64,000 bases of DNA from assembly GCA_020747065.1 (NCBI GenBank), contig JAGMVK010000028.1, positions 186,001 through 250,000 of the forward strand, read 5' to 3'. The translations under genes were made by a program, and so were the position numbers. A model generated the notes under the pieces. It saw only the letters and a list, made by a program, of their open reading frames with translations, was not told the origin of the DNA and did no database searches. This stretch comes from Cadophora sp. MPI-SDFR-AT-0126 (Eukaryota > Ascomycota > Leotiomycetes > Helotiales > Ploettnerulaceae). Every line of letters begins with the position of its first letter. Positions within the stretch are counted from its first letter, which is position 1. Positions 34,722 through 47,039 of the stretch are shown in pieces.

Positions 34722-36399
34722 TATTGGTATGAGCTGAGGAGGTTGCAAGAGGTTATATGCGTTGCGTCCGTGATTCTGTGTTTGATTTGCTGCGGCTATG
34801 ATGGCTAATATTAAGACATGGAAACACTGAGACAGAAGTGCGAGCTTGTTCTTTGGTGTCCTTGACTCGAAGTTCTCGTGGGCATTAAGGACGTAGAAGA
34901 TAAACAAATAGAGGCAAACATGCAGGCAGTACGCTACATCGGGACTTGTTAGCGAGAGCCGAGAGCACACCCTAGCCAAATTCCACCATCAGCAGATGAC
35001 TTTCAAACTTGAGTACTAGTATTCTAGATATCTCCAGAACGATCTATATCGATTAGAAGAATTAAACTATTTTTTCCAATTTGTAAATTACGAGGTGCTT
35101 ACCAAATTTCATGGATCAATTTACCATATGAGCTGGTACTTGAGCCTGGAGACTATCTGATGTTCAATAACTGTAGAGTTTCGAGGAATGTAAGTGACAT
35201 TAACTTAGTTAAAGTAACCTCTGGTCACTCGTCTGCCAGAACTGAATGTTTCCATCCCCCCTGCGATGCAGCGACTATCATACTGCCCATTGTTTCCAGC
35301 TTACTTACCTTTTGTGCAGCGAGTCAGCGGTACTCGGGTGGAATGAGAGGACCAACGAGTTTGTCGCTTGTAGGAGAAATGGAGTAAAATACCTCAACGC
35401 ATTTCATTGAGATGGAACATTAAAACAATGTAAACCAACGTATACATTTGCACATTCATGCTCAGAAGGAAGACGCCGGAGACTACTTCTAGCCAGTCAT
35501 TTCATTACAAATTCTTGAAGACTTGACAATGATGGCCCTTGACCGACATGGACAGGTCAAGTTGGTCTCAGGTTCTTGAAGACATGTCACAGAGAAAATC
35601 CAGAAGTGTAGTTGAAATCACAGTGCGGGTAGATGCAGTGGAAGGGATCTACAACTGGCAGAGCCTCCACGGGGCTCATTTTGCAACACCTGAAGTGACA
35701 CATCGCCAATATGGCTAGAGTATGATGGTGGCTGGTTGTGGCGTTGTGACAGCTTCAGCTCGTGGAGGCGAAGCAAGCCCATGTCTGGGTCGCTTCGAAG
35801 ACAAAAACGTTCCTCACCTGTCCTCGGAGAACCCTCTATACAATTATGCTATCACACATGTAGTCCTCTCTTCAACTAACCTGTAGTTCTATCAAATCTC
35901 CTCAGTCACAGGATTTCACATCTTATACTGCCAGTGTAGTGTGGGCTTCCGGACTTGTGAGCGAAGAGCGCCAAGAGTCAAGAGGATGTTCAGACTTGAG
36001 ATCGAATTAGCATCGGGAACCTACATCGTTACACTACAGCTATCAGTGAAACACGAAGATATTGACTGTCATTTTAGTAGGAACCTAGCCAGTAAACCTG
36101 CGCACAAAAGCCGGGCGAGCTGCAGTAAGCCCCCCAATTTTCTCTGCCGCCAGCCTTGCTCACTTGAACAGCTGGAGCCGTGGTATGTACCCGCTCAACT
36201 GACTGTCTTGGTTTGATTGGAACCCTAGAGTGTTAGAGCGGCAATACAAATGGCCATGAGGCTTTCCGATCTATCCCTAACATCAAGTTTAAAAATGAAC
36301 AGACTTTTTTTTCTAAACACATCACGATTTTGTTGTAGCAAATTCTTATCCCTTTTGGTTGTTTTCTCTGGTCCTTCATCTATCAAATAACATCTCGCA
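34722..36399. other. 1.7 kb intergenic region, nothing recognised
   Basis: It lies between the decayed 2EXR gene and the permease start. It is AT-rich in 34980-35110. No gene, repeat or RNA structure could be supported. Confidence 0.45.
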
Positions 36400-38638
36400 A
36401 TGAACGGTTTCCAGCTGACACAAGTCAACGGGCAGGGAAATAACAATGCTCCCTCTGGCGGAGGACAACATGTTGCCGCTGCACCGGCAGCATATCCGAC
36501 TTCATCTCCTGATGTGAATCTCCGGTACGATTGAGAAATAATGCGGGGTTGATATTTGCTGAACCATCTCCAGTCGAACTCTCAAAGAGCGTCATGTAAA
36601 CATGATCGCATTTTCTGCTTGTGTAGGGATAGGATTGTTCTTGCAAAGCGGAAAGGTCATTTTTCTTGCCGGCCCTGGTCTCGCAACAATAGCTTATTTA
36701 CTTGCTGGATCTATCATGTGGTCGACGATGGGCTCTTTGGGAGAGATGACGGCCCTTTTTCCTATTCAAGGCAGTGTATTTGTATTGCCTGCTCGATTTT
36801 TGGATGTGCGTTTCAGTTCATCTACCCGAAGTTTATATCTGGATATGGATTGACAACACGTAGGTCGGAGTAGGGTATGCAGCCGGCTGGATGACATGGT
36901 AACTAGCCTAGTCTTCGTCAATACCCGTTCGACTGACATTCTGGTTGTCAGGTTCTCTTGGGTTATCATCATCGCCGCGGAAGTTCTTGCCGTCGCGGAA
37001 CTGTTCGACTTCCGATTCAGTGAAGATTATCTTAAAAATACAGCTGGATTCTCAGGTGACCATCCCAGTCTCGGCTGGCAGTTTGGCCAAGATATCAATC
37101 CTGCTATTTGGGTATTGATATTCCTTCTAATCATTTTGCTGGTGAATTGCCTTCCAGTTCTGTGGTATGGAAGGCTTGAATACATATTTGTGAGTGTTCT
37201 TTCTCCCGGGATCATGTACGGTGTCGGAGATGGCCTTGAAATAATAGCTAACCATGTTGAAGGGCTGCATCAAAATGTGTTTCATCGTTGGCTTGATCAT
37301 GTTCAATATTATCTTGAGCGCCAAACAGCCAGTGCCTCACGAAAGTCATGGTTGGACTTATGACTCGCCTTATGGTTTCAAATCCCAGAATTTTACTACA
37401 CATGGGGATACTAGACATCAAAACGTCATCACAGGAGAGACAGGTGTCTTCCTAGGCATGTGGACAGCAATTACTACTGTAGTCTTCTCCATGATTGGCT
37501 TCGAAACAATTGCCATCACTGCAGCTGAGTGCCGGGATCTGGAGAACACCAACGCCATCAAGATGGGGACGCGCAAGATTTGTCTCAGAATCATCCTGCT
37601 TTACGCACTGGGAACATTGACTGTGTCCTTCAATGTTCCTTACACGGACCCAAATCTGAGGAATCTTGCGATATATGCAATTACGCCAGGTCAAAACTCG
37701 GTCTTCATCCTTTCGGCTGTTCGCAACAGGGTTCACACATGGCCACATATTTTTAATGCCTTCTTCATCTTCTCGGCCACCACATCGGGCATCAACTCTC
37801 TCTATCTTTCCTCTCGGGTTCTTCACGCCTTGGCGAGTATCCAGGAAGTATGGCCCGAGAATCAAGTGGCGATGTGTCTGAAGGAAAGACTTGAAAGGAC
37901 CAAGTTCGGTGTTCCGCATGGTGCTGTTGTGGCTAGCTGGTTCTTTGGCTTGTTAGCATTCCTCGCCGCCGGAAACGCGCCCGCAAAACAGCTTGGACGT
38001 ATCGCCACAAATTCTGTTGTATCGATGCTCATTGTGTATGCCATCATTTGTCTCACCTACGTCCAGTTTAACCAGTGGTATGTCCGATATCTGTCTTGAT
38101 GCGTACGATACATGCTGATTGGCCTTCAGTATCAGTGAAGCAGCAAATAGCACCCTTGCTACTTCATCCAACATCAATCCACAGGCTTACAATCGTAAAA
38201 ACAAATTGATATATCCCTACAAGTCTCGAGGACAGTGGCTGAAAGCTGTGTATGGTTTCTTCGGATGTACTTTACTAATTATATTCAATGGTTGGCAATC
38301 TTTTGTCCCGCCATTTAGCCCTTCTGAATTTGTTGCTTCTTATGTCAGCGTAAGTGTCTCCTATTTCCAGTCATTTGAACAAATTTTTGATTGTACTACA
38401 GATTCCAATATTTCTACTGATATCCATGGCTTATCATGTGAGGTTGGACAATACCTGGGATCCGCGCCGTTGGACCAGGATTGTGAACAGAGACACAAGG
38501 CTGACGGATCCACGCCCAAAATCCAAGGCACAGCACCCCGCGATCGTTAATGGAGCTGGATCACCTGTCCCCGAATCAAGTGCTGCATGGACGCGTACAA
38601 AAGCTATTGCGAGATTCATTTGGGCGTGGATGAAGTGA
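36400..38638 (+). CDS. Amino acid permease (APC superfamily)
   Basis: Seven exons: 36400..36524, 36574..36805, 36864..36898 (only 35 nt), 36952..37189, 37263..38077, 38130..38349 and 38402..38638. They give 633 residues with consistent phases and introns of 49-73 nt. The first span shows the permease opening RTLKERHVNMIAFSACVGIG, with the helix-breaking GIG. FSMIGFETIAITAAE in span 6 is the classical substrate-binding region of fungal amino acid permeases. About 12 spans are present, and both termini are hydrophilic and cytosolic. The protein should import amino acids by proton symport at the plasma membrane; the specificity is unknown. The 3' part after residue about 525 is less typical of the family but is joined by good splice sites. 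No damage is seen. Confidence 0.88.
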
Positions 38639-39412
38639 TACATCGTTCAGACTTGCGAAGTACATCTAGGACAACCCTATTTTGAATATTGTCTCAGATT
38701 CAGGCTGTCTGAATATTCTCACCTGCCTTCATTACCTTAAATTGGCACCACTGGGATGCACTTGTATTTTTATAGAGGAACTTGAACGAATGACGAAAGC
38801 TACAACAGTATAGAAGACTTCATTTGCTTCATCAAGACGGAGACATGAACAATGGCAGTGTAAAGGTGACTGTTCCAGCTGTCTATTGTCAGCAGTCCAT
38901 ATCAAGAGGTCACGGAACAGCCTCACGGTTCTTGTCACTGTGGCGTTCAATACATGCATGCGTAGCCTTATCTAGACACTGCCAAGTTTGCCACACACAA
39001 GGGAGAGCGCCAGCTAGGAAAGTAGCTCCTGCTATTGGTCAAACAATGCAAACGACGTGGCTTGACGCTGTTTGGGGACGCGTAAATCTCCGGTAACCTG
39101 GCTGCTTTAACTATTGACAATGCTGTCACTTTGACTTGAGCTTGGAGGTCCTTGACCTTGACCAAACGGACCGTCTTTCTGATTGTACTAGCCAGGATCC
39201 GGTTAGCGAGGACCAACTGCATGACAGCCAGCTTTTTCCTGCATTCTCGGGATTGTTCTGGTCAACGGAGCCTCGTCGACGGACAGTTTTAAGTGACTCG
39301 GAACTTTCCGTCTATCTTCCAGGCTAGCTACTCTATTAATGCAAGGTGTTATGTTAAGGGGGAGGGTCTCGCGCCGTCCTTACACGATCATTCGGGAAAC
39401 TCACCATTCAGG
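38639..39412. other. Intergenic region, promoter of the following gene
   Basis: 774 bp without a supported gene. The frames crossing it are short and have no good start. Confidence 0.45.
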
Positions 39413-42395
39413 ATGAGCAGCGATCTACTTGCTAGCATCTGGAGCCTCCTTCAAGCCCGCATCGACATCCTTTCCATCGTCCATGAGATCCTTGGCCAGT
39501 TCACATTAGGCTCCCAGAGTGTTGTATCGTCGCAAACGGCATTCAGCCTCCTCGTGTGGCTGAAGCTAATCTATGACATCCAGCGAAGCTACTCGCAATC
39601 TTCTAACCCATCACAAGATACACTCTCATTTCTTCTACCACCGAAAATTCTTTTGGATACCATAAGCTTGGTTCTCCAAATACGACCTGGCCGGCTTAGG
39701 ACTCCGAGTGCGCTGAGTGACAAGAGTCTCGCTCAAAGATGTTTCGCGGCTCGTGTACTACTTTCGGGCCTCCGAGCTCTACAGCTACGACAGAAGATAG
39801 GAAATGATTCTTCTCTCAGTGAGCTCAAGGACACTGTCACATTGATCGATACATGGTGGCACGAAGCTGAAGGAGTTCCTACAGAGCGTTTCATACTCAG
39901 GAGGTGTCTTGAGGCATGGTCGCAGGTACAACGTGGGCCTCAGGTGGGCTCAACATGGAATCTCCCAGCTGAAAATACATGTCAGCTTCGTGACTACGAG
40001 AATGGCTTTGTACAGGTCTCAGGTCCCTTCAAAATTGCGCAGTGCACTGACTTCGTACAGTACGACCCTGCGATTTTCGATTCTACGCGAACGGTATTCT
40101 TGGCCCAGCTTGAACAATTTCAAGGGGACCAGGAAACCCATTTTTGGCCGTTATTCGATATCTTGTGGGCAGCAGAGGCAGGATATATCAAATGGTCAGC
40201 GGATCAGCTGTTGGGAAAGGCCGTGGTGCCATACGAAAGTGAACTTGATGACCTGGCTACCTCAGTGCGGGTCATAGCTCCAGACCATTGCTCGACTACC
40301 ATCTTACTCCAGAATTGGAACCAAGACCTCACTAACTCGGAGTCTCGTGTGGTGAGGTACACTTTAATAACGGGAAAGATCAGTAACTAATGATTCTTAC
40401 AGTCACTGATCGAAACGTCCCTAGAATATCTGCGTGTATTTCTTACAAGCCGACAAGAGAGCTTGGTGGACTTTAAACTAGACCTGCGGCATCTAGACTC
40501 AGACTTACAAGCCATTATCGAGTCTTGGATCCGTAACACTTCCGCACATTCAGAAGGGGAAGACGTTTGGGGATCGATTGGATTACCTTCAGACAGGATT
40601 TATGTGATGAACTGCTCCCAATTACATGTTATCTCAGAAGTTGAACTAAGGGAGCAGTTTAGCGCCAACAAACATGTAAGTATTGGATTCTCCACTTCGT
40701 CTCTGGGGGTCAGAGAAACGATTCAAGGAAGGGATCTTGACTGATAAGACTTTCAGAATATGTTTGAGAATCCCACCCTCTTGAGCTTTGAAGGCTTTGA
40801 AATACAATGTCCACGATGTCCGAGGGATGTGCATCTGCCTAGAGTGTCTCATGCGAGAATGATTGAGCCACTTCAATACATGTCAATGCGATTGAATCGT
40901 CTCGTTAGCGGAGACACTACGGTTGATCTAGGTGAGAAGCCTAATTCCGTAGCCCCAGAGGACCCAAATGGTTCCATGTCAGGAACTCAGAAGTCTGAAG
41001 GAGCACGACTATTGAATCAAGAAAATCTGCCAGAATTGAAAGCGGCTCAGACGCCGAGACCCACACTTCAAAACGCTGAGCTCACCCCAACAATCACACC
41101 ACAAAGCCCTCCCCCGGGTGTGACTTTAAATAAGTCATCCTTGGAATCCGAGATTCCAAGCGCAACATCAATCGAGAAGGTTCACACGCTCGGAAAAGTC
41201 AAGAGTTGGGTCATGTCTAAAATGTCACCGAACAAAGGGTCGAAAAGTGCCAAAGTGCTGATGCCTTCCTATCCCGTTCCAGATTTACAAAATCACGCTT
41301 TCTCGGTCGATGGCAAAACATTGCTTTTATGGAGCACAACTCAATTGGTCTGCTCCACTGTGCCCCTTTCAGACGGCCCGGAATCTGACTCGGATTGGAA
41401 TTGGAAATATTTTAACGTGCCAAACATCCTCTACGTAGCTGGAGGAGGAGAAAACGTCGCGATTGTGTCCAAAGTAAGCCTCTACGAGACATCATCGTTC
41501 CTTGCCGCGTTTTCGCTAACCGGAAATTAGGAAGGCAATGAATACAAGATGAAGGCTTTCAACTCGGTCAATACCATTCCATCCGTAGCGACCATTGACT
41601 TAACGATCCCGCACCAGGGCAGCATATGGAGCATTGCAATATCCATGTTAGGAAAATATGTCGCCATCGGTTCTGACACACAAGCTCTTGTCTATAACAC
41701 TGACGACAAAAGCCTCCAGAATCCCATTGACTTATCGAGCCGCGACGATGTCAGTAGTCAAAGAATGTGTTTCAGTCCAGATGAAAAGAAACTGGCAATC
41801 GCAACACGGAAGCTGAACGGTCAGACCGACCTCATGCTATGGGACCACTTGGAGCTGGTTGAAGTCTGGCCGGTACACCGTACAGGTGAAGGAGAACGGG
41901 TAAGCTGATTCCACACAATCTTGCCTAATCAAGCGAAAGTAAAATTTTCACTCACAAGAAGCAAAAAAGACAGACCAAGATCACGGACTCTCAGGCCTGT
42001 TTTTCGACGCCAGGCTCCACTGCATCGTCCGGACTGCGTACTCCAATAAGCTATACCATCTTATGCATACCGAAAAAGGCGAAGCTCTAGAATGGAAAGC
42101 TAGCACTGGTAAGATCCAAGCAGCGGCGTATTGCTCGACTGGGTCCAAGTACCGTCTCCTGGCAGGCAATGGAGACGTTTTCGAGTTGGATCTCGAACAG
42201 CAGCAGGTGCCGAGCAAGCCGCTGTTCAGCCTGAAAGAATTTGTGAGATGGCCGGGCTCGGCGAAAGGGTTTGCTGCGCTGTGGATGCCACGTTCGGATC
42301 GTATGTATGTGTTTTGGAGAGATGGGGAGAATGTTAAGTTTGGGGTCGTTGATGGCAATGATGGGCTTGTGCCGAAGCACTTTCGCTGTCCATGA
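39413..42395 (+). CDS. Large fungal protein of unknown function, possible C-terminal beta-propeller
   Basis: Five exons: 39413..40351, 40403..40675, 40757..41473, 41531..41899 and 41970..42395, giving 907 residues. Introns of 51-81 nt have GTRAGN donors and keep phase 0 throughout. The ATG at 39413 was chosen; the longer frame upstream starts only at GTG. The N-terminal third is helical and Leu-rich, with many Trp and Gln residues. The middle (about 40890-41250) is low-complexity, Ser/Pro-rich and probably disordered. The C-terminal third has repeating short beta-like units (for example GSIWSIAISMLGKYVAIG, then MCFSPDEKKLAIATR and AAYCSTGSKYRLLAG), which resemble WD40-type blades. I recognise no named family. 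A scaffold role is only a guess. The last splice (acceptor at 41968-41969) is the least certain. Confidence 0.72.
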
Positions 42396-43170
42396 TCGTT
42401 CAAGATTCAGGGACGGAATAGGAATGGGACACCGTGTTTGCTACTCGGCTAAGGTAAACAAGGAGTGCCGGTGACCCCCTGACATCGAGCAGGGGAGGTT
42501 CGTGACAAGGACGGATTTCTCTATGCCCATTCGGATGCCTGCTTTGGATTCCTATATCCACACTGAGTTATGCGCATTAGCATTGTCATGTGGTATTTGC
42601 GCCATCTTGCAGAACAAAGAGGTAAGATGATGCAGCCACGTGTTGTTCACGTGCTATGTCTTACCTGCGACCCCACTTCTCGTCCAGCTTGCCCGGCCAA
42701 GCTCAGTTCATCCCATCATCCCATCGTCCCATCCATCATTGATCTCAATCGCCATCCTCCCCTGCACAAACGCGATAAACCCATAATCAAACCCAAAATT
42801 CCACCTCGGACCCCCTGATAACGAGCGATTTTATCCAAAGCGAAATGAAGCGACTAGCATCCATGCGGAAGGTGGGTGCACGATAGGCGGACAAGTGCAT
42901 GCTCGAGTATCTTGGCAGGTACCGTTGAGGCAAGAGAGCGGTTACAAACCTCCACCCGCGTCGTTTGTCGTGTTTATCGACCTGCTCGATCAGTCGCAGT
43001 ATATGTGCCAAGAGTATACAATCCTTGGAATACGATCGGTGGATGCTTGTCGACATGTCAAGCTCAACCAAGCATCGAGTTCATGTCTTGGAGCTTATCC
43101 ACTTCTTTGCCGCGGGGCTGGAAGGTACAGAGTTGCATTCTTGCTCGATGGGGAAATTGAGTTGCCATCC

Positions 43171-43198
43171 TGCTGTGCTGTGCTGTGCTGTGCTGTGC
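43171..43198 (+). repeat. TGCTG pentanucleotide microsatellite
   Basis: Five tandem TGCTG units and a partial sixth, about 160-190 bp upstream of the peptidase ATG. Confidence 0.8.
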
Positions 43199-43230
43199 CC
43201 GGTGGCTCGGGAAGGTGCAGATGAAGTGCT

Positions 43231-43248
43231 GGTCATGGTCATGGTCAT
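43231..43248 (+). repeat. GGTCAT hexanucleotide repeat
   Basis: Three exact GGTCAT units followed by the variants GGGCAT and GGTTAT, which run into the TATA element of the peptidase gene. Confidence 0.75.
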
Positions 43249-43257
43249 GGGCATGGT

Positions 43258-43264
43258 TATATAA
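43258..43264 (+). promoter_or_regulatory. TATA box of the sedolisin gene
   Basis: TATATAA, 97 bp upstream of the ATG at 43361. Its left half is formed by the last degenerate unit of the hexanucleotide repeat. Confidence 0.5.
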
Positions 43265-43360
43265 GATGTCATCGTGTGCCCTGCTGCCCTCGACGTTTCT
43301 TCCGCCTCTTCTCATCCATCCCCTCTTCTGAGTTCTGGGGCATTCGTTCTCGATTGATCA

Positions 43361-45142
43361 ATGCCCATCATGAAGTTCTCAATCGCCACTCTACTCATTG
43401 GTGCTGCGACAGCAACAAGTCAAGGACCATATCGAGTCTTCGAAGAGCTTTCGTCTGCTCCAGAGCCATGGATCCTGAAGGATGACGCTGCCAAGGTCGA
43501 TGAGGACTTGAGCTTCAAGCTGCGCATCCACCTCAAGAACCGTAACGTCGCTTCATTCCAGCAACAAGTCCTCGATGTCAGCACTCCTGGCCATCCCTCT
43601 TATGGTCGTCATTTGAGTCGTGTGGAGATCAATTCAATGATTGCCCCCTCCGATGATGCTTTTGCCAACGTCCTCGATTGGCTCGAGTCGTACAACCTAA
43701 CCTCCAGGGCGACCGTTGAGAGTGGTTGGATCGTAATCGACTCCACCATTGGTGAAGTTGAAACTCTCCTCGACACCAAGTATCAGGTCTTCGAAAATAC
43801 TGAGACCGGTAAGAAGGCTGCCCGCACTCTTGCGTACAGTCTCCCGGCTGGCCTGCACGCGTACATCGACATCGTCGCACCAACAATCAAATTTAGTGCT
43901 CCAAAGCCTCAACTCTCTACCATCGTCAAGGACTTCGAAGCACCCAAGAACTTGAAGGCCGTTGGAACAGCAGCTGATATTCACGATGGACTTGATGTTG
44001 TCGCTTGCAACACGTCTACTACTGTGGACTGCATCCAAGCACTCTACAAATTCAAGCATTTCCGAGGATCCCGCCGAAATGGAAACCAAATCGGTCTCGC
44101 TGGCTTCCTCGAGGAGTATGCGCAACACGATGACTTTGCTCAGTTTCTGACCACTTATGTACCTGATGCGTACGGTGTCGATTTTGAGGAGGTGCTGATC
44201 AACGGTGGACTCAACACCCAGGATGCTACCGGCGGCCCGCAGAACATCGTCGAGGCAAATCTCGATATTCAGTACGGTGCTGGACTTGCTTACCCAACTC
44301 CTTCAATCTACTTCTCTACTGGTGGACGTCCTCCGGAGACTGTTGATTATGAGTTGGACAACGAGCCTTACCTGGAATTCCTCACCTATCTCTTGGCCAT
44401 GGAGAAGATTCCCCAGACGATCTCGATTTCTTATGGAGACAACGAATGGGGTGTTCCAGCTTCTTATGCTCACACCGTTTGCGATTTATTCGCCCAAGTC
44501 GCAGCTCGAGGTGTCACAGTCCTCGCTTCCAGTGGTGATTCCGGATCGGGTTCCAACTGCAGCAGCACGGACCCAACCAAGCTCCTCTACACACCAGCAT
44601 TCCCAGCTTCATGCCCATGGGTCACTGCCGTAGGTGCCACTCGATATGTTGCACCTGAATTGGCAGTCTCTTTCTCTGGTGGTGGATTCTCCGATTTCTT
44701 CCCTCGCCCAGCTTGGCAAAATGCAGATGTCTCTTCCTGGTTGTCAACCAAAGCTGATCCAGCATTCAACAAATACTTCAACGTGTCTGGTCGTGCGTAT
44801 CCAGATATCTCTGCCCAGGGTGTCTATTTCCATACCATTTTGGAAGGAGAAGATGGTCTCGTCTCAGGAACCAGTGCATCTGCACCAGCTTTTGCAGCCG
44901 TTGTTGCACTTCTCAACAGTGATCGTATCTCGAACGGTCTCGCTCCGTTCGGATTCCTGAACCCCTGGCTGTACAGCGTCGGTAAGAGTGGATTGACGGA
45001 TATTGTCGCTGGTAAGGGACGAGGATGTACTCAGGTTCCCGGTTCTGGATTTCCAGCTGTTGTAGGATGGGATCCTGTAACTGGTTTGGGAACTCCTGAT
45101 TTCAAAAAGTTGAGACTGGCGAGTACTGGCATTGCCAGCTAG
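43361..45142 (+). CDS. Secreted sedolisin-type serine peptidase (S53, tripeptidyl-peptidase-like)
   Basis: A single-exon gene of 593 residues from the first ATG; a second ATG nine bases later gives an equally good signal peptide. Order of parts: a signal peptide to about residue 20, a pro-domain to about residue 200 (containing STPGHPSYGRHLSRVE, typical of pro-kumamolisin), then the S53 catalytic domain. Glu298 and Asp302 (in VEANLDIQYG), Asp393 (in ASSGDSG) and Ser505 (in SGTSASAP) form the Ser-Glu-Asp catalytic set with the oxyanion aspartate. The C-terminal DPVTGLGTPDF is the usual calcium-site region. These enzymes cut proteins outside the cell at acid pH, many releasing tripeptides. The gene is intact. 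Confidence 0.93.
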   Translation: MPIMKFSIATLLIGAATATSQGPYRVFEELSSAPEPWILKDDAAKVDEDLSFKLRIHLKNRNVASFQQQVLDVSTPGHPSYGRHLSRVEINSMIAPSDDAFANVLDWLESYNLTSRATVESGWIVIDSTIGEVETLLDTKYQVFENTETGKKAARTLAYSLPAGLHAYIDIVAPTIKFSAPKPQLSTIVKDFEAPKNLKAVGTAADIHDGLDVVACNTSTTVDCIQALYKFKHFRGSRRNGNQIGLAGFLEEYAQHDDFAQFLTTYVPDAYGVDFEEVLINGGLNTQDATGGPQNIVEANLDIQYGAGLAYPTPSIYFSTGGRPPETVDYELDNEPYLEFLTYLLAMEKIPQTISISYGDNEWGVPASYAHTVCDLFAQVAARGVTVLASSGDSGSGSNCSSTDPTKLLYTPAFPASCPWVTAVGATRYVAPELAVSFSGGGFSDFFPRPAWQNADVSSWLSTKADPAFNKYFNVSGRAYPDISAQGVYFHTILEGEDGLVSGTSASAPAFAAVVALLNSDRISNGLAPFGFLNPWLYSVGKSGLTDIVAGKGRGCTQVPGSGFPAVVGWDPVTGLGTPDFKKLRLASTGIAS

Positions 45143-45719
45143 AGTTTCCAGGGGGTATTGGGATCTTGGGGAAGATGCGTTAAAGTCAAAAGCGATTTGG
45201 GAGGAAGTGGTCGAAATGGAATGGAATGATATTATTCACATCCACTAGACATAATTTATATTGCTGAAGCACCCCTTGAAATGACTGTTCACCACTACTT
45301 TCTAGGTCGATTTGATCGCTAACCCGAAGCGCCGAGTGGGAGATGTGGTCGATGAAAGCGTCACGTGGTCTTTAATTCTTTCCATCTGTTTCAAGAATCC
45401 GTGTCTCAAAAAGCCTTGGTCTGATGAGAATGGCTCATCCAGCATTTCAAATGTTCTCGATGTCATCTCAAACATCTCTTGGTGTTCGAATTAGGCATTG
45501 CACGTCAAGCCAGTCACCGGGCCGCCTATCCATGCTGTCAGCAGCCACAGCCACGTGCGTGCGAAGCGATAGGCAACCACATAGCGGAAACAGCTTCGAT
45601 AATATATCTTCAACCTCATTTGTAACGACACCTAAACCTTACTGTTATGAGCGTGTAACCATACTTTGTACGCTTTGCAATATAATCTATGTTTATGCGT
45701 ATACAATCTCACAATCATA
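45143..45719. other. Intergenic region
   Basis: 577 bp between two plus-strand genes. No feature could be supported. Confidence 0.4.
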
Positions 45720-47039
45720 ATGATTCCACCGCTCCACCTCCAGCAACAGCCGCTCCTCTCACACCCCCCGAACTCAATCTCACCACTCGACAATACACCG
45801 AGCTTGAATCTTCCACACCTTGGTAGCTTCTATGCTTTAGGTGATTCGTATTCAGCCGGTATAGGAGCGAACTGTTCCTGGGTAACCGATGAATTCGACC
45901 CAACGGGAGCTTGTCTAAAATGTAAAGGCGCCTATCCCTACCAACTAATCTCCATCGCCAACTCCACAACCCTCCCACCGCCAAAGAAAACCCCAGAATC
46001 TGAAGCCGAATCCACCACAACAGTGGAAACAGCAGCACAAGTCTACCACCTCGGCTGCACCGGCGCCTCCATCCCCGACATCCTCACCGTCGGCTACGAC
46101 AACCGGACTTCCCAGCTCGACCTCATGTCCGACGCCATCTCCTCCGGCGGTCCACTCGGCACATGGGCCACCCTCTCGATAGGAGGTAATGATGTAGGTT
46201 TTGGGGATGTGGTGGCCGACTGCGTGATGCTGGATACGGCAGGCTGCGATGCGAGTCTGAACGCTACGGAACGCATGGTGCGGGATCCGGGGTTGCTTGG
46301 GAGGTTAGTAGAAGTGTATCTAAGCATACTGGATGCCGCGCCCGTGAAGCAGTTTACGCTCATCGTCACGTCCTACGCACGATTCTTCAACGCCGAGACT
46401 GAGGAGTGCGATAAGCACTTCTTCATTCGCGGCCGGTACCTCACGCGCCCGTTTCGGCGACGGCTGAACGCTATGATTGAGGACTTGAACTTGTTGATTC
46501 AGGCTGCGGTGGCGATTGTGCAGATGGAATTGATCGTGAGTGGGAGTGGGAAGAGTGTGTTTTATGAGGATTGGGATGCGGGGTTTGAGGGGAGGAGGTT
46601 TTGTGATGTTGGGAGTGGGGATGGGGAGAAGAGGCATTGGGAGAGGGATGCGTGGTTTTTTACGGTTGCGGGGGATGATATTTTGGAGGGTGGTGAGAGT
46701 GGGGATGGGGGAAGGCTTGGGTTTGATGACGTGGGTGTACCTTTTGGAGAAGAGAAGGTGGATTTTGAGAAGTTGGCAAGGGAGTGCGAGAGGGAAAGGG
46801 AAAGAGAGAGGGAGTGGGATTGGTCAGAGAGGTTCTTGTGTAATTGGGCGAAAGCTCTACATGATGAGAAGCGTGACGGTCTGAAGGGTGAGGGTAAAGA
46901 GGGGGATAATGGATTTCAGGAGTTGAGTAAGACGGTGTATCCGTGGTACGTGAAGAAAGTCATGCATCCGAAAACCATTGCGCACGCGGAATTGGGGAGG
47001 AGGATATATCAGAGGTGGATGAATGGGGAGTATTCATGA
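45720..47039 (+). CDS. SGNH/GDSL-type esterase or lipase
   Basis: A single-exon frame of 439 residues from the ATG at 45720. Block I is FYALGDSYSAGIG with nucleophile Ser43. Block III is LSIGGNDVGFG (Gly156 and Asn157 for the oxyanion hole). The block V histidine is probably His416 in KKVMHPKTIAH. This order and the Cys-rich stretch between blocks I and III match fungal GDSL lipases that act on esters outside the cell. No signal peptide is visible from this ATG. The frame stays open upstream to about 45666 with a hydrophobic stretch, so an unseen first exon carrying the signal is possible. The segment near 46760-46830 is a low-complexity Glu/Arg insertion. Confidence 0.8.
   Translation: MIPPLHLQQQPLLSHPPNSISPLDNTPSLNLPHLGSFYALGDSYSAGIGANCSWVTDEFDPTGACLKCKGAYPYQLISIANSTTLPPPKKTPESEAESTTTVETAAQVYHLGCTGASIPDILTVGYDNRTSQLDLMSDAISSGGPLGTWATLSIGGNDVGFGDVVADCVMLDTAGCDASLNATERMVRDPGLLGRLVEVYLSILDAAPVKQFTLIVTSYARFFNAETEECDKHFFIRGRYLTRPFRRRLNAMIEDLNLLIQAAVAIVQMELIVSGSGKSVFYEDWDAGFEGRRFCDVGSGDGEKRHWERDAWFFTVAGDDILEGGESGDGGRLGFDDVGVPFGEEKVDFEKLARECEREREREREWDWSERFLCNWAKALHDEKRDGLKGEGKEGDNGFQELSKTVYPWYVKKVMHPKTIAHAELGRRIYQRWMNGEYS

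Larger units (their letters stand above)
42396..43360. other. Upstream region of the sedolisin gene
   Basis: 965 bp without a supported gene. It contains two microsatellites (43171-43198 and 43231-43248) and a TATA element described separately. The frames here are products of the repeats. Confidence 0.5.

Noticed and set aside
42570..43315. Several overlapping short frames upstream of the sedolisin gene
   Set aside because: They derive from microsatellite and low-complexity DNA and lack domains or splice structure.
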